A program made the translations under genes and the position numbers. Below are positions 35,081 to 43,881 of a stretch of DNA of 64,000 nt, piece after piece (the stretch's first letter is position 1; the number at the start of each line of letters is the position of its first letter). A model generated the notes under the pieces. That model was not told where the DNA came from. It made no database searches and saw only the letters and a program-made list of their open reading frames with translations. The stretch comes from Halicephalobus mephisto (taxonomy: Eukaryota > Nematoda > Chromadorea > Rhabditida > Panagrolaimidae). The DNA lies in the NCBI GenBank assembly GCA_009193035.1, contig SWDT01000005.1, forward strand, positions 124,001 to 188,000, in the 5' to 3' direction.

Positions 35081-35098
35081 TTTAATTATCCAAGTTTG
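35081..35098 (+). other. SL1 spliced-leader-like sequence, copy 2
   Basis: TTTAATTATCCAAGTTTG differs from bases 3-20 of SL1 by a single base. It is followed by GATTTCAG and a 17-codon ATG frame, 168 bp before the 7TM pseudogene. No SL RNA body is visible after it. Two such matches within 1.2 kb are unlikely by chance. Confidence 0.4.
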
Positions 35099-35265
35099 GA
35101 TTTCAGATATAACCATGTCTGAAATTCAACAAGTTCATACCAGCTCCAACCTCCGTCCTATAATCTAATAACAAACAAAATATACTTTCCATGACAGAAT
35201 AAAAAGGCCAGGTGTCAATATATCAACAACTCTTTCTCAAATATTTCTTATATTCGAATTCAGTA

Positions 35266-36315
35266 ATGGACATCGACAAGATCCAAGCTGTGAATGTCGT
35301 CAGATGCGTCGTTTCGATCATCTCCATAGTCGGCAACTCCTTCCTCCTGTACCTGTTCTACAGTAACCCCCATTTGAGGAGAGCACACTGTAACATCCTG
35401 GTGATGATGCTCAACGTCTGCGACCTCCTCGTACTCCTTATAGGTAGCTGGTCTTTCCGACTTAACAGAGCTTCGTTTTAGGAATAGGGGTCTTCATCCG
35501 AGTCTCATACACGTTGTACATCAACTCCAACAACATCACCGTCTACAACAGACTGGAGTGCCTCTACTTCAACCACGTGCAGGGGTTGGGGATTATTGGG
35601 GGCCAAGTCGTACTCGTAGGGATTGCTGTAGACCGCTTCTACGCCATATTTAGGCCTCTCCAGTATCCAGAAGCAAGTCCCGGAAGTGGATCTACTTCCT
35701 CACTTTTTGGCCGTCATCCTGCCTCTGAACAGCATGGTCGTGAAGACCGTGGGAGTGACTAAGATGTGCCTCTAACGATCTGCTCGGCAGGGTCCGCTGC
35801 AGTCGGAACTTTGCCATCGTCAACGTCATCTACAGCCTGTCCTTCCTAACCCTCATCTTCGGTGAGACATTTTGTCTTTCGAATTACAGATGCCTTTCAG
35901 TGTTCTACACCAGTGCTTTGATTCTGGTGGTAGTGAGGATAAAGTCAAAGTTCTCGGGTCAGGAGAAGAAGGAGTATTTGATCCAGCGAAAAGTGTTCGT
36001 CTCAGTGTCCTCATCCTGATCACAGCTGTGGTCACCTTCGGAGTCCCGATGGTGATCCAGATGGTCGGACTGCTGTACCCTCTGAGCAGAGAGATGAAAG
36101 GCTTCATCACAGTGACATCGGACTCGGGACAATGACCAACTCGGCTCTGAACGTGTTCATCTACTTGTTCAAGCACGGCGATATCAACAGGTGCTTCAAA
36201 GCCTTGCTCCTGAAGCACGTGTCACCATCCACTACTCAGGTCTTCGACACCAAGGTCTCTAATGTCGGGATTTCCCATCCTAAGGTTTCTAGCTCCAGAA
36301 CTGAAAGGAACAATT
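35266..36315 (+). pseudogene. 7TM chemoreceptor (srsx-like), multiply frameshifted
   Basis: The start follows an AATTCAG acceptor-like site: MDIDKIQAVNVVRCVVSIIS, then the TM1 GN motif. A clean 37-bp intron (35446-35498; GTAGCT…TTTTAG) joins in phase to …GIAVDRFYAIFRPLQY, the DRY-region motif. After this the frame must change at least five times (near 35669, 35705, 35773, 35881, 36012 and 36120) to keep reading TM4-TM7; most changes fall in short runs of C or T. TM6 (VLILITAVVTFGVPM) and TM7 (NSALNVFIYLF) are still recognisable, and a 61-codon open tail ends at 36315. It is a paralog of the 31.4-32.4-kb gene on the other strand. It could be a young pseudogene or a patch of assembly errors. 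Confidence 0.7.
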
Positions 36316-36317
36316 GA

Positions 36318-37240
36318 AGACGGAAAAAGTAGTTTCTGAAGAAAAACTTCAAAAACTACATAACCTATTTCTACAGTAATCAGTGTTTATATATTTGTAA
36401 AAAGTTACGTTATACTGATATTTAAAATTTCGTTGTTTTTTTAAAGTTTTATGATCTCTGAGGAATTAATCTTTTATTTAAACAGGATTCGGAATTTCCT
36501 TTTTGTCACGTTGAAAGTTTTTTAAAAATTTCTTTATATTTTTGGAGTTTTTTGAAAAATTTCATTTAGTTTCTCATAACAGTGTTAAAATTACCAAATA
36601 TAGATATTGATTTTTGTGTAATTAAATGGTATACAGTCATACGGTATCTAGTTGTATTTGATTTTTCGATTCAATTGAAAATTTGAGTTTGCAAAAAATA
36701 AATGTAAAATTCGAGGATTTGGAAAGACATTGGTTTAGTTCTATGAAAATTAAACTTTATTTTACTCAGACAGCTGCAAATTGATTTAATTATTTATAAT
36801 TATTCATGGTATCGTGTTATTTTTTAAATATAATTGGTCCTGACACGACTAACGCAAGAATTGTTCGTATGTGATGTACCATAAGAAAGCTTTGTATCGT
36901 TGTTGTTTTATAATCCAATCTTCATATAAATATGTTATTATCAGTGATCTTTATTATACATAGTTGCTGTCAAGGACCAACCCAGGAAATACAACAATAA
37001 TATTAAGAAATATCAATATAGAAACAGAAAATATCTGTCTAAACTCTTCAATTGAATTACTTGTGCTAAATTGGACCTTTATTTGATTGTCCGGAGTTTA
37101 TTTGTCACATTCAAGCACCACTAGTGTTATGGTACTTTTTTCATTTGACAAATTTTTTTACCATGATTTAATTTTCTGAATTTACGATTCGACGTCAGTA
37201 AATTCAGGAAATAAAAAAACGAGTTTATAAAAACACAATT
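36318..37240. other. intergenic AT-rich DNA
   Basis: No gene is seen. A CCTGACACGAC motif near 36839 belongs to the GGTCC-GACACGAA type found in many introns here. Confidence 0.35.
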
Positions 37241-37243
37241 TCT

Positions 37244-37573
37244 TATACAAAAAATATGTACATGGTATATAATGCATACTGGGGATACTGGGAGAATAAG
37301 CGGGGTTGCCGTGTGGATCACTTCGCTTCCATTCGATACGGTTCCTTGCCCTTGTATATAATGCACAGATACATTAAAATAGTTGTGATATATTGGGTTG
37401 TTGTTGTTTATTGCCTCTTCCAACAGTTATGTATTTGGTACAAAATGGGGGAATAACGTCTTTATGGTTGATATATTGGGTATATTATATCCTATGTACT
37501 ACTGTACTGAGTACAACGCACTGATACATCGTATACAACTTATGTATCAGTATATTAGATCTTTTTTGTGTAT
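37244..37573. mobile_element. short satellite-carrying element with TACA(A)n ends
   Basis: The left end is TATACAAAAAATATGTACAT and the right end is GATCTTTTTTGTGTAT, an inverted pair. The interior has diverged units (GTATATAATGC, GATATATTGGGT, ATGTATCAGTATATTAG) related to the 41.7-kb satellite. The left end also matches the left edge of the 41.7-kb array, so the tandem units appear to lie inside a small terminal-inverted-repeat element. A family-1 LTR sits at its right end. Confidence 0.5.
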
Positions 37574-37574
37574 G

Positions 37575-37768
37575 TGTTGTAGACGCATAGTCCCCATGAC
37601 CATAGATATCCAGAATACCGAAGTCTTAACAGTCTCTTCTCTCTACTGAGGAGCATAAAAGGGAATACTTTGGTGTATCGATATGTCCTCCCTGAATGTA
37701 GTTCTGATACTTAGTAATATTCTTCCTATTCTTATATTTGTGTCTTATTGTTAAGTAAAGACATAACA
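37575..37768 (+). mobile_element. solo LTR, family 1, second copy
   Basis: A 194-bp element runs TGTTGTAGACGCATAG…AAAGACATAACA, with GTATG on both sides. It is about as long as the 16381-16567 copy and closely similar along its length (CCCCATGACC, GAGATATCCAGAA-type word, CTTCTCTCTACTGAGGAG, AAGTAAAGACAT). It has no internal region. Confidence 0.85.
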
Positions 37769-38108
37769 GTATGATAAGGAAGTTGTCTGTTTATTTGCTT
37801 TCCAAAAGATTTCTTTCTTTAATTATATGATAATTTTACAGAGTTAACATATGCTACACACCGGATTTATTCCCTATATTTCAAGGGCTCAACATCATCT
37901 TATTTATCCTTCTGTGAAAATACAAAAAGAAGATTTTATTTGGTAAACTCCTTTTTGAACAGATTTTTGATTTCTTCTATGGGTTTTTTGGAGATAAAAT
38001 TAAAGATATTATGCAAGCTTTTTATTCTTGTTATCCGAAATTCCCGATGGATGCATATTTATTTTAATTTTTAATTTTATTTATTTTCTTTTCAATCGGT
38101 TTCATAAG

Positions 38109-38311
38109 TGTTAGATCGTAGCTAGGGGTTCCTGATCCGCGTGTAGATGAGGAATATGTAAAAACAACTTTATGGAGCTGAAGATACGAGATAAATCACA
38201 ACTCTTACAAAAATTATTGCGCAATCGTACACCTTTCGTTGGTCCTCAGGGTATTTCCCTTTGGGACCAACATTGTGGCTCGCATTCAAATACATAATGC
38301 ACAATCCAACA
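38109..38311 (-). mobile_element. solo LTR, family 2, short copy with perfect duplication
   Basis: On the plus strand it runs TGTTAGATCGTAGC…GCACAATCCAACA (203 bp), with ATAAG immediately on each side. It matches the 30.43-kb copy closely, except that copy's extra internal segment. Strand is arbitrary. Confidence 0.85.
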
Positions 38312-38314
38312 ATA

Positions 38315-38650
38315 AGAAACGAAAGGGGACAGAAAACAATCAAAAAATCTCGTTGATTGGTCATTTTGAGAAGTTTATCGATATCATTTGTTCCTATTCG
38401 TTTGAAATTATCTATCCATCGGGATGGGGGTCATCCTTGTTTTCTTTTTCCAGTAGGTTCCCAGGTTGTAAGGAGCGTGTTCCATTTATTTTGGTGTCAA
38501 AGCATCTTTTTGAAGAATAGGAACTTACGACATCTTGATTCTGTGACGATATCCTTTAGACTAGTCTTGGAGCGGAGATGGATGCATATTGATATACAAA
38601 ATTCTGATATCCAATGGTGTGGAGCTTTGAAGTGAACCTTAGTTTTGAAC
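38315..38650 (-). pseudogene. LINE-type reverse transcriptase C-terminal remnant
   Basis: On the minus strand, read piecewise, the sequence gives KWNTLLTTWEP, then KRKQG-stop-PPSRWIDNF, then KRIGTNDIDKLL. This is the (R/K)W…W.P…GRPP.RW.D pattern found at the C-terminus of non-LTR retrotransposon reverse transcriptases. The stop replaces the expected Arg (CGA to TGA). Upstream the frame breaks. It is a decayed fragment adjoining the family-2 solo LTR. Confidence 0.45.
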
Positions 38651-38728
38651 AATGTAAGAACCCTGGATCGTTATGAGAGGCACTAGAGAAAATACAAGTT
38701 TGAATTTTAAATATCGAAAGTCCCTACG

Positions 38729-39117
38729 TACCAAAAAGCGTAACTTTTAACTTCATACCAATTACGAAATGTGACACAATCGTCGTATTTTTCACGGCTA
38801 TTTGACATTTGTGACGAAAATAGTGACGTAATAGCGATGATTTATATTTGTTACTGAACTAAAAGTTACTGTTGGATTGCGCAAAATCTATTTGAGTGCA
38901 ATCCACACAGTGTTGGTCCCGAAGAGAAATACCCTGAGGACCAACGAAAGAGATACGATTGCGGGTTGATGATAATTTTAAGATTGCGCAATATTCTTAG
39001 TAGAATTGTGATTTATCTCGTGCCCTTGGCCCCATAAAGTTCCTTCCACATATTTTTGTCTACACGCGGATCCGGAGCCCCCAGCGACGATCTAAAAGTT
39101 GCTTTTCTTTGTGTGTA
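38729..39117. mobile_element. TA-flanked MITE, copy 5, containing a solo LTR
   Basis: The left end is TA CCAAAAAGCGTAACTTTT and the right end is GTTGCTTTTCTTTGTGTGTA. The MITE interior (CAATTACGAAATGTGACA; ATGATTTATATTTGTTACTG) is intact up to 38869, where a family-2 LTR begins. Confidence 0.75.
38870..39097 (+). mobile_element. solo LTR, family 2, nested in a MITE
   Basis: It begins TGTTGGATTGCGC and ends GACGATCTAAAA, where the other copies end …CTAACA, so the terminal C is changed. It is in the opposite orientation to the copies at 30430 and 38109. The flanks are GTTAC and GTTGC, a 5-bp duplication with one substitution. It is the most diverged of the three copies. Confidence 0.75.
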
Positions 39118-39560
39118 TATAGGGTGGAATTTTTAGAGTTAATATCCTTAACTATATTGTCCGTGTTAGTCCTGGAGAATTCCCTAATTATCCATCAGTT
39201 AAGACAAAGGAGAAACGTTAACGGACAAGAATTCGTTTGACGTTTCTTTATTCCATGACGAACCATCGTCAGAATTTGATAAATTACTAATGCGAATCGA
39301 ATTTTACACAAAAGCAACTCAGAAGAATGTAGAAAACATTTCTATCGTAAAACTTCCTTATTTTCAAATTTTATTAGAATTAAGTTTAAACAACAACTAA
39401 TAAAACTTTAAAATCAACTTCCAGCGCGAAAATTTTTGTTGATCACGAGACCTTGATCGTTTGTTGGTCCAAGTCAAATTCTGAACAAAAAACTAGGTGC
39501 TGAATAGGTCAACTGCAGATGAGTCCCTGTGATTTATTGAATTTTTCCTTTCTTATTTGT
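39118..39560. other. intergenic DNA, mixed composition
   Basis: Contains ATTGTCCGTGTTAG and, 85 bp on, AACGTTAACGGACAAG, a weak inverted pair that may mark another old element. No gene is seen. Confidence 0.3.
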
Positions 39561-39569
39561 CTTCCTGTT

Positions 39570-39890
39570 GTAAGACCTGTATCGCAGAAAGCGAGAAGAC
39601 TCTTAGCACGAAAACCCTTGAGATGCAAGAACTCAACTTGCGCACCAAGCAGCCGGTAGAAGCGAAGGAATTCAGAAGTGGAGGATTTCAGAAGTGGAGG
39701 AATTCAGAAGCGAAAGATCTCAGAAGCGGAGGATTTCAGAAGCGAAAGATCTCAGAAGCGACAACAGGGAACGAGACCAAGCTGCGAAGAGTTGTTCTTA
39801 ACTACTTTGTATTGTTGACTTCTGGAATAAGGCGAAGAGTTAACAACCGTCAATTTAGGGAATAGGTCAGATTCCCTTAGAACCTGTTCG
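39570..39890 (+). mobile_element. dispersed coding-like repeat, copy 2
   Basis: This is the plus-strand counterpart of 5175-5545. It reads AESEKTLSTKTLEMQEL, then the EAKEFRSGGFQKW-type tandem units, then ETKLRRVVLNYFVLL, up to GGTCAGATTCCC. The homology starts at TATCGCAGAAAGCGAGAAG. The internal unit count differs from copy 1. Confidence 0.5.
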
Positions 39891-40029
39891 TGACGAAGTA
39901 AATCCCCAATGAGAGACCTTGTTCGTCGAGTACTGGAAGACAACAGAGATCAAGTTCACGGCAAATTCTAAATTTAAAAAAATCAGAACAAAAAATTTTT
40001 TGAATAAAAATAAAAATTCTTAAAAATCA

Positions 40030-40263
40030 GAAATTTGAAGTACTTTTTTGGTTTTTTAATTTCCAGAATTTTATGGATCGAATTAATGTTCCTTGAAAAA
40101 TTCGGAAATTTCCCTGGATCCAGAACTTGAATCCAGTTTGATTCACTTTCGCTGAAGCTTGCGCAATTTTATTTTTTATCTCCAGATCGGCCCTGAGGAC
40201 ATTTGACTTTTTTACGCAACATTGCCTTGAGTTGGATGTGTAACTACCGCTCCCCTGAGGCAT
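40030..40263 (-). CDS. possible small gene or exon, 78 codons
   Basis: ATG at 40263 opens MPQGSGSYTSNSRQCCVKKS, then VLRADLEIKNKIAQASAKVN, in an island of mixed composition. The C-terminal third becomes Lys/Phe/Asn-rich as the DNA turns AT-rich, so the real coding part may end at a donor near AATCAAACTGGATTCAA|GT. No domain is recognised. It lies beside the dispersed repeat copy 2 and could belong to an element. Confidence 0.3.
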
Positions 40264-40634
40264 TTGATCTCTCGATTAATACTATTTTTAAATTTTTTAA
40301 ATCAGTTTTTTAATTAGTAAATTAAATTATTTCAAAAATTAAAAATAACCAAAAAAATTGTAAATAATTACTTTTTTGGACACATTTGATCTTTGAGAAT
40401 TACGATTTTTTCGAATTTGTTTCTTTTGTAATTACTTGATTGACATTTTAGACTATTTCAAAAATCAACAAAATTGCTCTAAAAAATAAATCTAACGAAA
40501 AAGAAGACCAAGTATTGTAGGAAAATAACTTTTTTATAATTTCATTTTTTCATTTTCGGTCTTTGAGATGACCTAACGTGACAATAAAGTAAAAAAATTA
40601 TTTTAAAAGAATTTCGGAAATAATACAGATCAGA

Positions 40635-40990
40635 AGGAGAAATTCATCGTCGAGGAGGGAAACCTATCGTTAGGAAGGAATTCATCATCGAGGAAGAATT
40701 CATCATCATCGAGGGAGAATTCATCATCGTCGGTGAGGAACTTATTATCGAAGAGGAATTCATCCTCGAGGAAGAATTCATCGTCGAGGAAGAATTCATC
40801 CTCGAGGGAGAATTCATCCTCGAGGAAGAATTTATCTTCGAGGAAGAATTCATCGTCGGTGAGGAACTTATTGTTAAGTAGAAACCTATTTTCGAGAAAG
40901 AAGTTATTGTCGAGTAGAAACCCATCCTCAAAGAAGAACTTATTGTTAAGTAGAAACCCATTTTCGAGAAGGAACCTATTGTCGAGTAGA
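40635..40990. repeat. 15-bp minisatellite, open in several frames
   Basis: Units of the type TCGAGGAAGAATTCA recur more than twenty times, drifting to GAACTTATTGTTAAGTAGAAA on the right. Frames on both strands stay open and give EEEFI (plus), SSSRKN (plus) or LEDEFF (minus) repeats. Without a start, splice signal or neighbour exon none of these is supported as a protein. Confidence 0.65.
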
Positions 40991-41283
40991 AACAGTTGTA
41001 TAGCCCTCAATTTTCCGATCAACCTTGGTCTCATGTGGTTCCATTTGCGTTCAGAGAAGTTAGAAACGTGACAATTAATTTATTACAACTGTATCAAACC
41101 CTATAAATCAACACTAAGAAAGACTTTTTTGTAGACTTTGTAGTGGCTCCAAATATCAAAAAAAAATTCGAATAAAATCCTTAAATTTTGTTCATTGACC
41201 CAAACTACGAAGACGACAAAGTTGTTGATTTTTTAACGCTATTTTGTAATTTGAAAAATAACATTTTGAAGTTTTAAATTTTA

Positions 41284-41448
41284 ATGGACCGCATTTGGTC
41301 GTTACAGAACCTGAAGAACCGTCCACGTCGAAATTCCTCCCCAAATTGCCTTTTACGGAGGGCCTATTTGAGTTGGACGGATGAACAAATCGAATTCACT
41401 TGGATGGTTCGCCTAATACCTGATTTCATCAGGCGATCTTTACCGTAA
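41284..41448 (+). CDS. possible exon(s), frame uncertain
   Basis: A 160-bp island of coding-like composition. One reading is a 54-codon ATG frame (MDRIWSLQNLKNRP…, …SWTDEQIEFTWMVRLIPDF…) ending at a TAA that overlaps a GTAAGG donor-like site. The other starts after the CGTTACAG acceptor at 41309, reads EPEEPSTSKFLPKLPF, then TEGLFELDG, and stops. The second looks like a natural C-terminal exon. No upstream exon was found. Confidence 0.3.
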   Translation: MDRIWSLQNLKNRPRRNSSPNCLLRRAYLSWTDEQIEFTWMVRLIPDFIRRSLP

Positions 41449-41672
41449 GGTGATGACAGTGACGTTCACGGAACTAGAAAGTCCCTATTTAAAAACTACC
41501 GACTTGAATTATTCTTAAAGATAGATTTCCCGTCTTACACTATTTGAACGAATTTTTTAATTTTTATTTTAACGGTTTTCACCGTGTAGTCATGATAGTA
41601 TTGTTTACAAAAGTGGAAAATTGTTGTCCAAAAACTCCAAATTCAATTATTTTGAAGAAGAATGTTTTTGTT

Positions 41673-42400
41673 TACGTAAAAAATAGGTACGTGGTGTACA
41701 ATGTATGGATATATTAAAACGGTCCTGATGTATCGGATATATTGTATTCAATCTATCGATGGATTAAATTGATATAGGTGTATTGTATTTAATATATCGA
41801 TATATTGAAACAATTCTGATTTATCGGATATATTGTATTCAATCTATCGATAGATTAAGTGGATATCAGTACATTATATATAATGTATGAATACATTACA
41901 ACAGCTTTGATGTATCAGACAATATATTCAGTGTACCGATGGATTAAGTTGATATAGGTGTATTGTATTTAATATATCGATATATTGAAACAATTCTGAT
42001 TTATCGGATATATTGTATTCAATGTATCGATAGATTAAGTGGATATCAGTACATTATAGATAATGTATGAATACATTACAACAGCTTTGATGTATCAAAC
42101 ACTATATTCAGTTTATCGATGGATTAAGTTGATATATGTGTATTGGATTTAATATATCGATATATTGAAACAATTCCGATGTATCAAACACTATATTCAA
42201 CATATCGATAAATAAAATTGATATCGGTATATTGGATTTAACATATAGATATATTGAAACAATTCCGATGTATTAGATACACTATATTCAATCTATCGAT
42301 AAATAAAATTGATATCGGTGCATTGAATTTAATATATTAATATATCAAATATAATGTATCTGATACATTAGAGCCGATTTAATATACCTTTTTTGTATAT
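41673..42400. repeat. higher-order satellite, 180-bp dimer of ~90-bp monomers
   Basis: Two alternating monomers share TATCGATGGATTAAG-type cores. One has GTATTTAATATATCGATATA then TTGAAACAATTCTGA; the other has ATATAATGTATGAATACATT then ACAACAGCTTTGATG. The pair repeats with 180-bp spacing (GTGTATTGTATTTAA at 41779 and 41959). The edges TACGTAAAAAATAGGTAC and ACCTTTTTTGTATA form an inverted pair. Related arrays are at 14.9, 37.3 and 54.1 kb. Confidence 0.8.
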
Positions 42401-43190
42401 AATATTATTTCAAAAAAAATTATTTATTTTTTCTAAAAATAGTGACTTTTACAAAATTAAAAAGTTGTTTCTTACAAAACCTCTTTCAACTATTTTTAAA
42501 AAATTTCGTCTAAGAAAATTTAAATAAATTTTTTTTAATTTCAATTAAAATTCCATTTTCATTGACTTTTAAAATTCGCGAATCACTACAAATTGAAATA
42601 ATTATGTTAGAAAAACAATATAAAAGAATTTGGATTTTTTAAAATTTGAATTAAAAAAAACTTTTCAATCACTTTTGAGAAATTTCTTCAATGATTTTTA
42701 TGTTTTTAAAATTACTGTAAATTGAAATTTGTATGTATAAAAGTAAAAAATCAATTTTTTTACAAAAATTAAAAAAAATTAAAATTATTTTTTTACGAAA
42801 ATTAAAATTAATGAATTTTTTACAAAAAATAGGAAAAATTAAAAAATCAATTTTTTATAAAAATTAAAATTAATGATTTTTTTACAAAAATTAAGGAAAA
42901 TTAAAATTATTTTTTTACGAAAATTAAAATTAATGAATTTTTTACAAAAAATAGGAAAAATTAAAAAATCAATTTTTTACAAAAATTAAAATTAATGATT
43001 TTTTTCAAGTAAATGTGTCCCTTTTTGAAGATAATTCGAGTGACGTTTTAGTCTTGAATTCACTATAAAATTGTCTTAGAAATTTCCGCAAGGCCATTTT
43101 TACCCGTTTTTCCTCTTTTTTGACTTTATATTTTTCTTTTTTTACTACATATTTGTTAATTCGTATTTTGTGACTAATCAAGTGGTTTCA
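42401..43190. repeat. AT-rich DNA with ~118-bp duplicated unit
   Basis: At 42760-43010 two copies of a unit with TTTTTTTACGAAAATTAAAA, AAAATAGGAAAAATT and TAAAATTAATGATTTTTT are present. The remainder is low-complexity and no gene is seen. Confidence 0.5.
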
Positions 43191-43194
43191 TAGT

Positions 43195-43420
43195 TGATCT
43201 TCCTTTATCTGACTAGAAAAACAGCCTGAGGGTATCCAGGTGGTGGTGTGGCCTTCAGACGCCGCAAGGTGATCCTTCGGGGGGACATTTGTAGAAAAGC
43301 AGTTATCCAAAAATCAAACAGCGTGTCTTCGCTTCATTTTTCTTTTTTGAACACATTTGCGCGGATACGACTGGTTTCTTTTTGACTAAATCGAAATTGG
43401 GATTTTTTATCCTTAATTAT
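43195..43420. other. GC-richer island, function unknown
   Basis: GGTATCCAGGTGGTGGTGTG and GCCTTCAGACGCCGCAAGG lie in otherwise AT-rich DNA. One plus frame reads GGGVAFRRRKVILRGDI and onward for about 50 codons, without an ATG or clear acceptor. It could be a lone exon, an RNA or a regulatory island. Confidence 0.25.
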
Positions 43421-43558
43421 TCCAATTGTATTAGTCTTCACACTTGGAGATTATAAGATTATAATTAATATATAATTATAATATTTTTGGTTATTATGAA
43501 ATGTAAAATATAAAATCGAATCCCAGGGTTGAAGTTTTTCAAGATCGCAGGAGCACGG

Positions 43559-43881
43559 GTTTTCTGAAATCAGATCCAGCGGCATGTAAGACGTACTTAA
43601 GAGTCCCCGATTACGGTTCTCGTGTTGTCTGATTCTGAGTGATGTTTATGACAAAATTGGAATCCAACAGGAAATTAAATATAATTAAATATAATCAATT
43701 TATTAATACTTTTTTAAATAGAAGCAAATATGACCTAAACACGTTGATTATATTTAATTATATTTAATTTCCTGTTGGATTCCGATCTTGTCATAAACAT
43801 CACTCAGAATCAAATACACGAATACCGTAATCAGGGACTCTTACGTATGTCTTATATGCCGCTAGACATGACTTCAGAAAA
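43559..43881. mobile_element. foldback element, copy 3
   Basis: Arms of about 140 bp: left TTTTCTGAAATCAGATCC, GAGTCCCCGATTACGG and CCAACAGGAAATTAAATA; right the reverse complement, ending TGACTTCAGAAAA. The loop is about 45 bp (AAATATGACCTAAACACG). It is the best-preserved member of the family. Confidence 0.8.

Noticed and set aside
38239..38635. 92-93-codon plus-strand frames
   Set aside because: They cross a solo LTR boundary and lie antisense to the LINE remnant.
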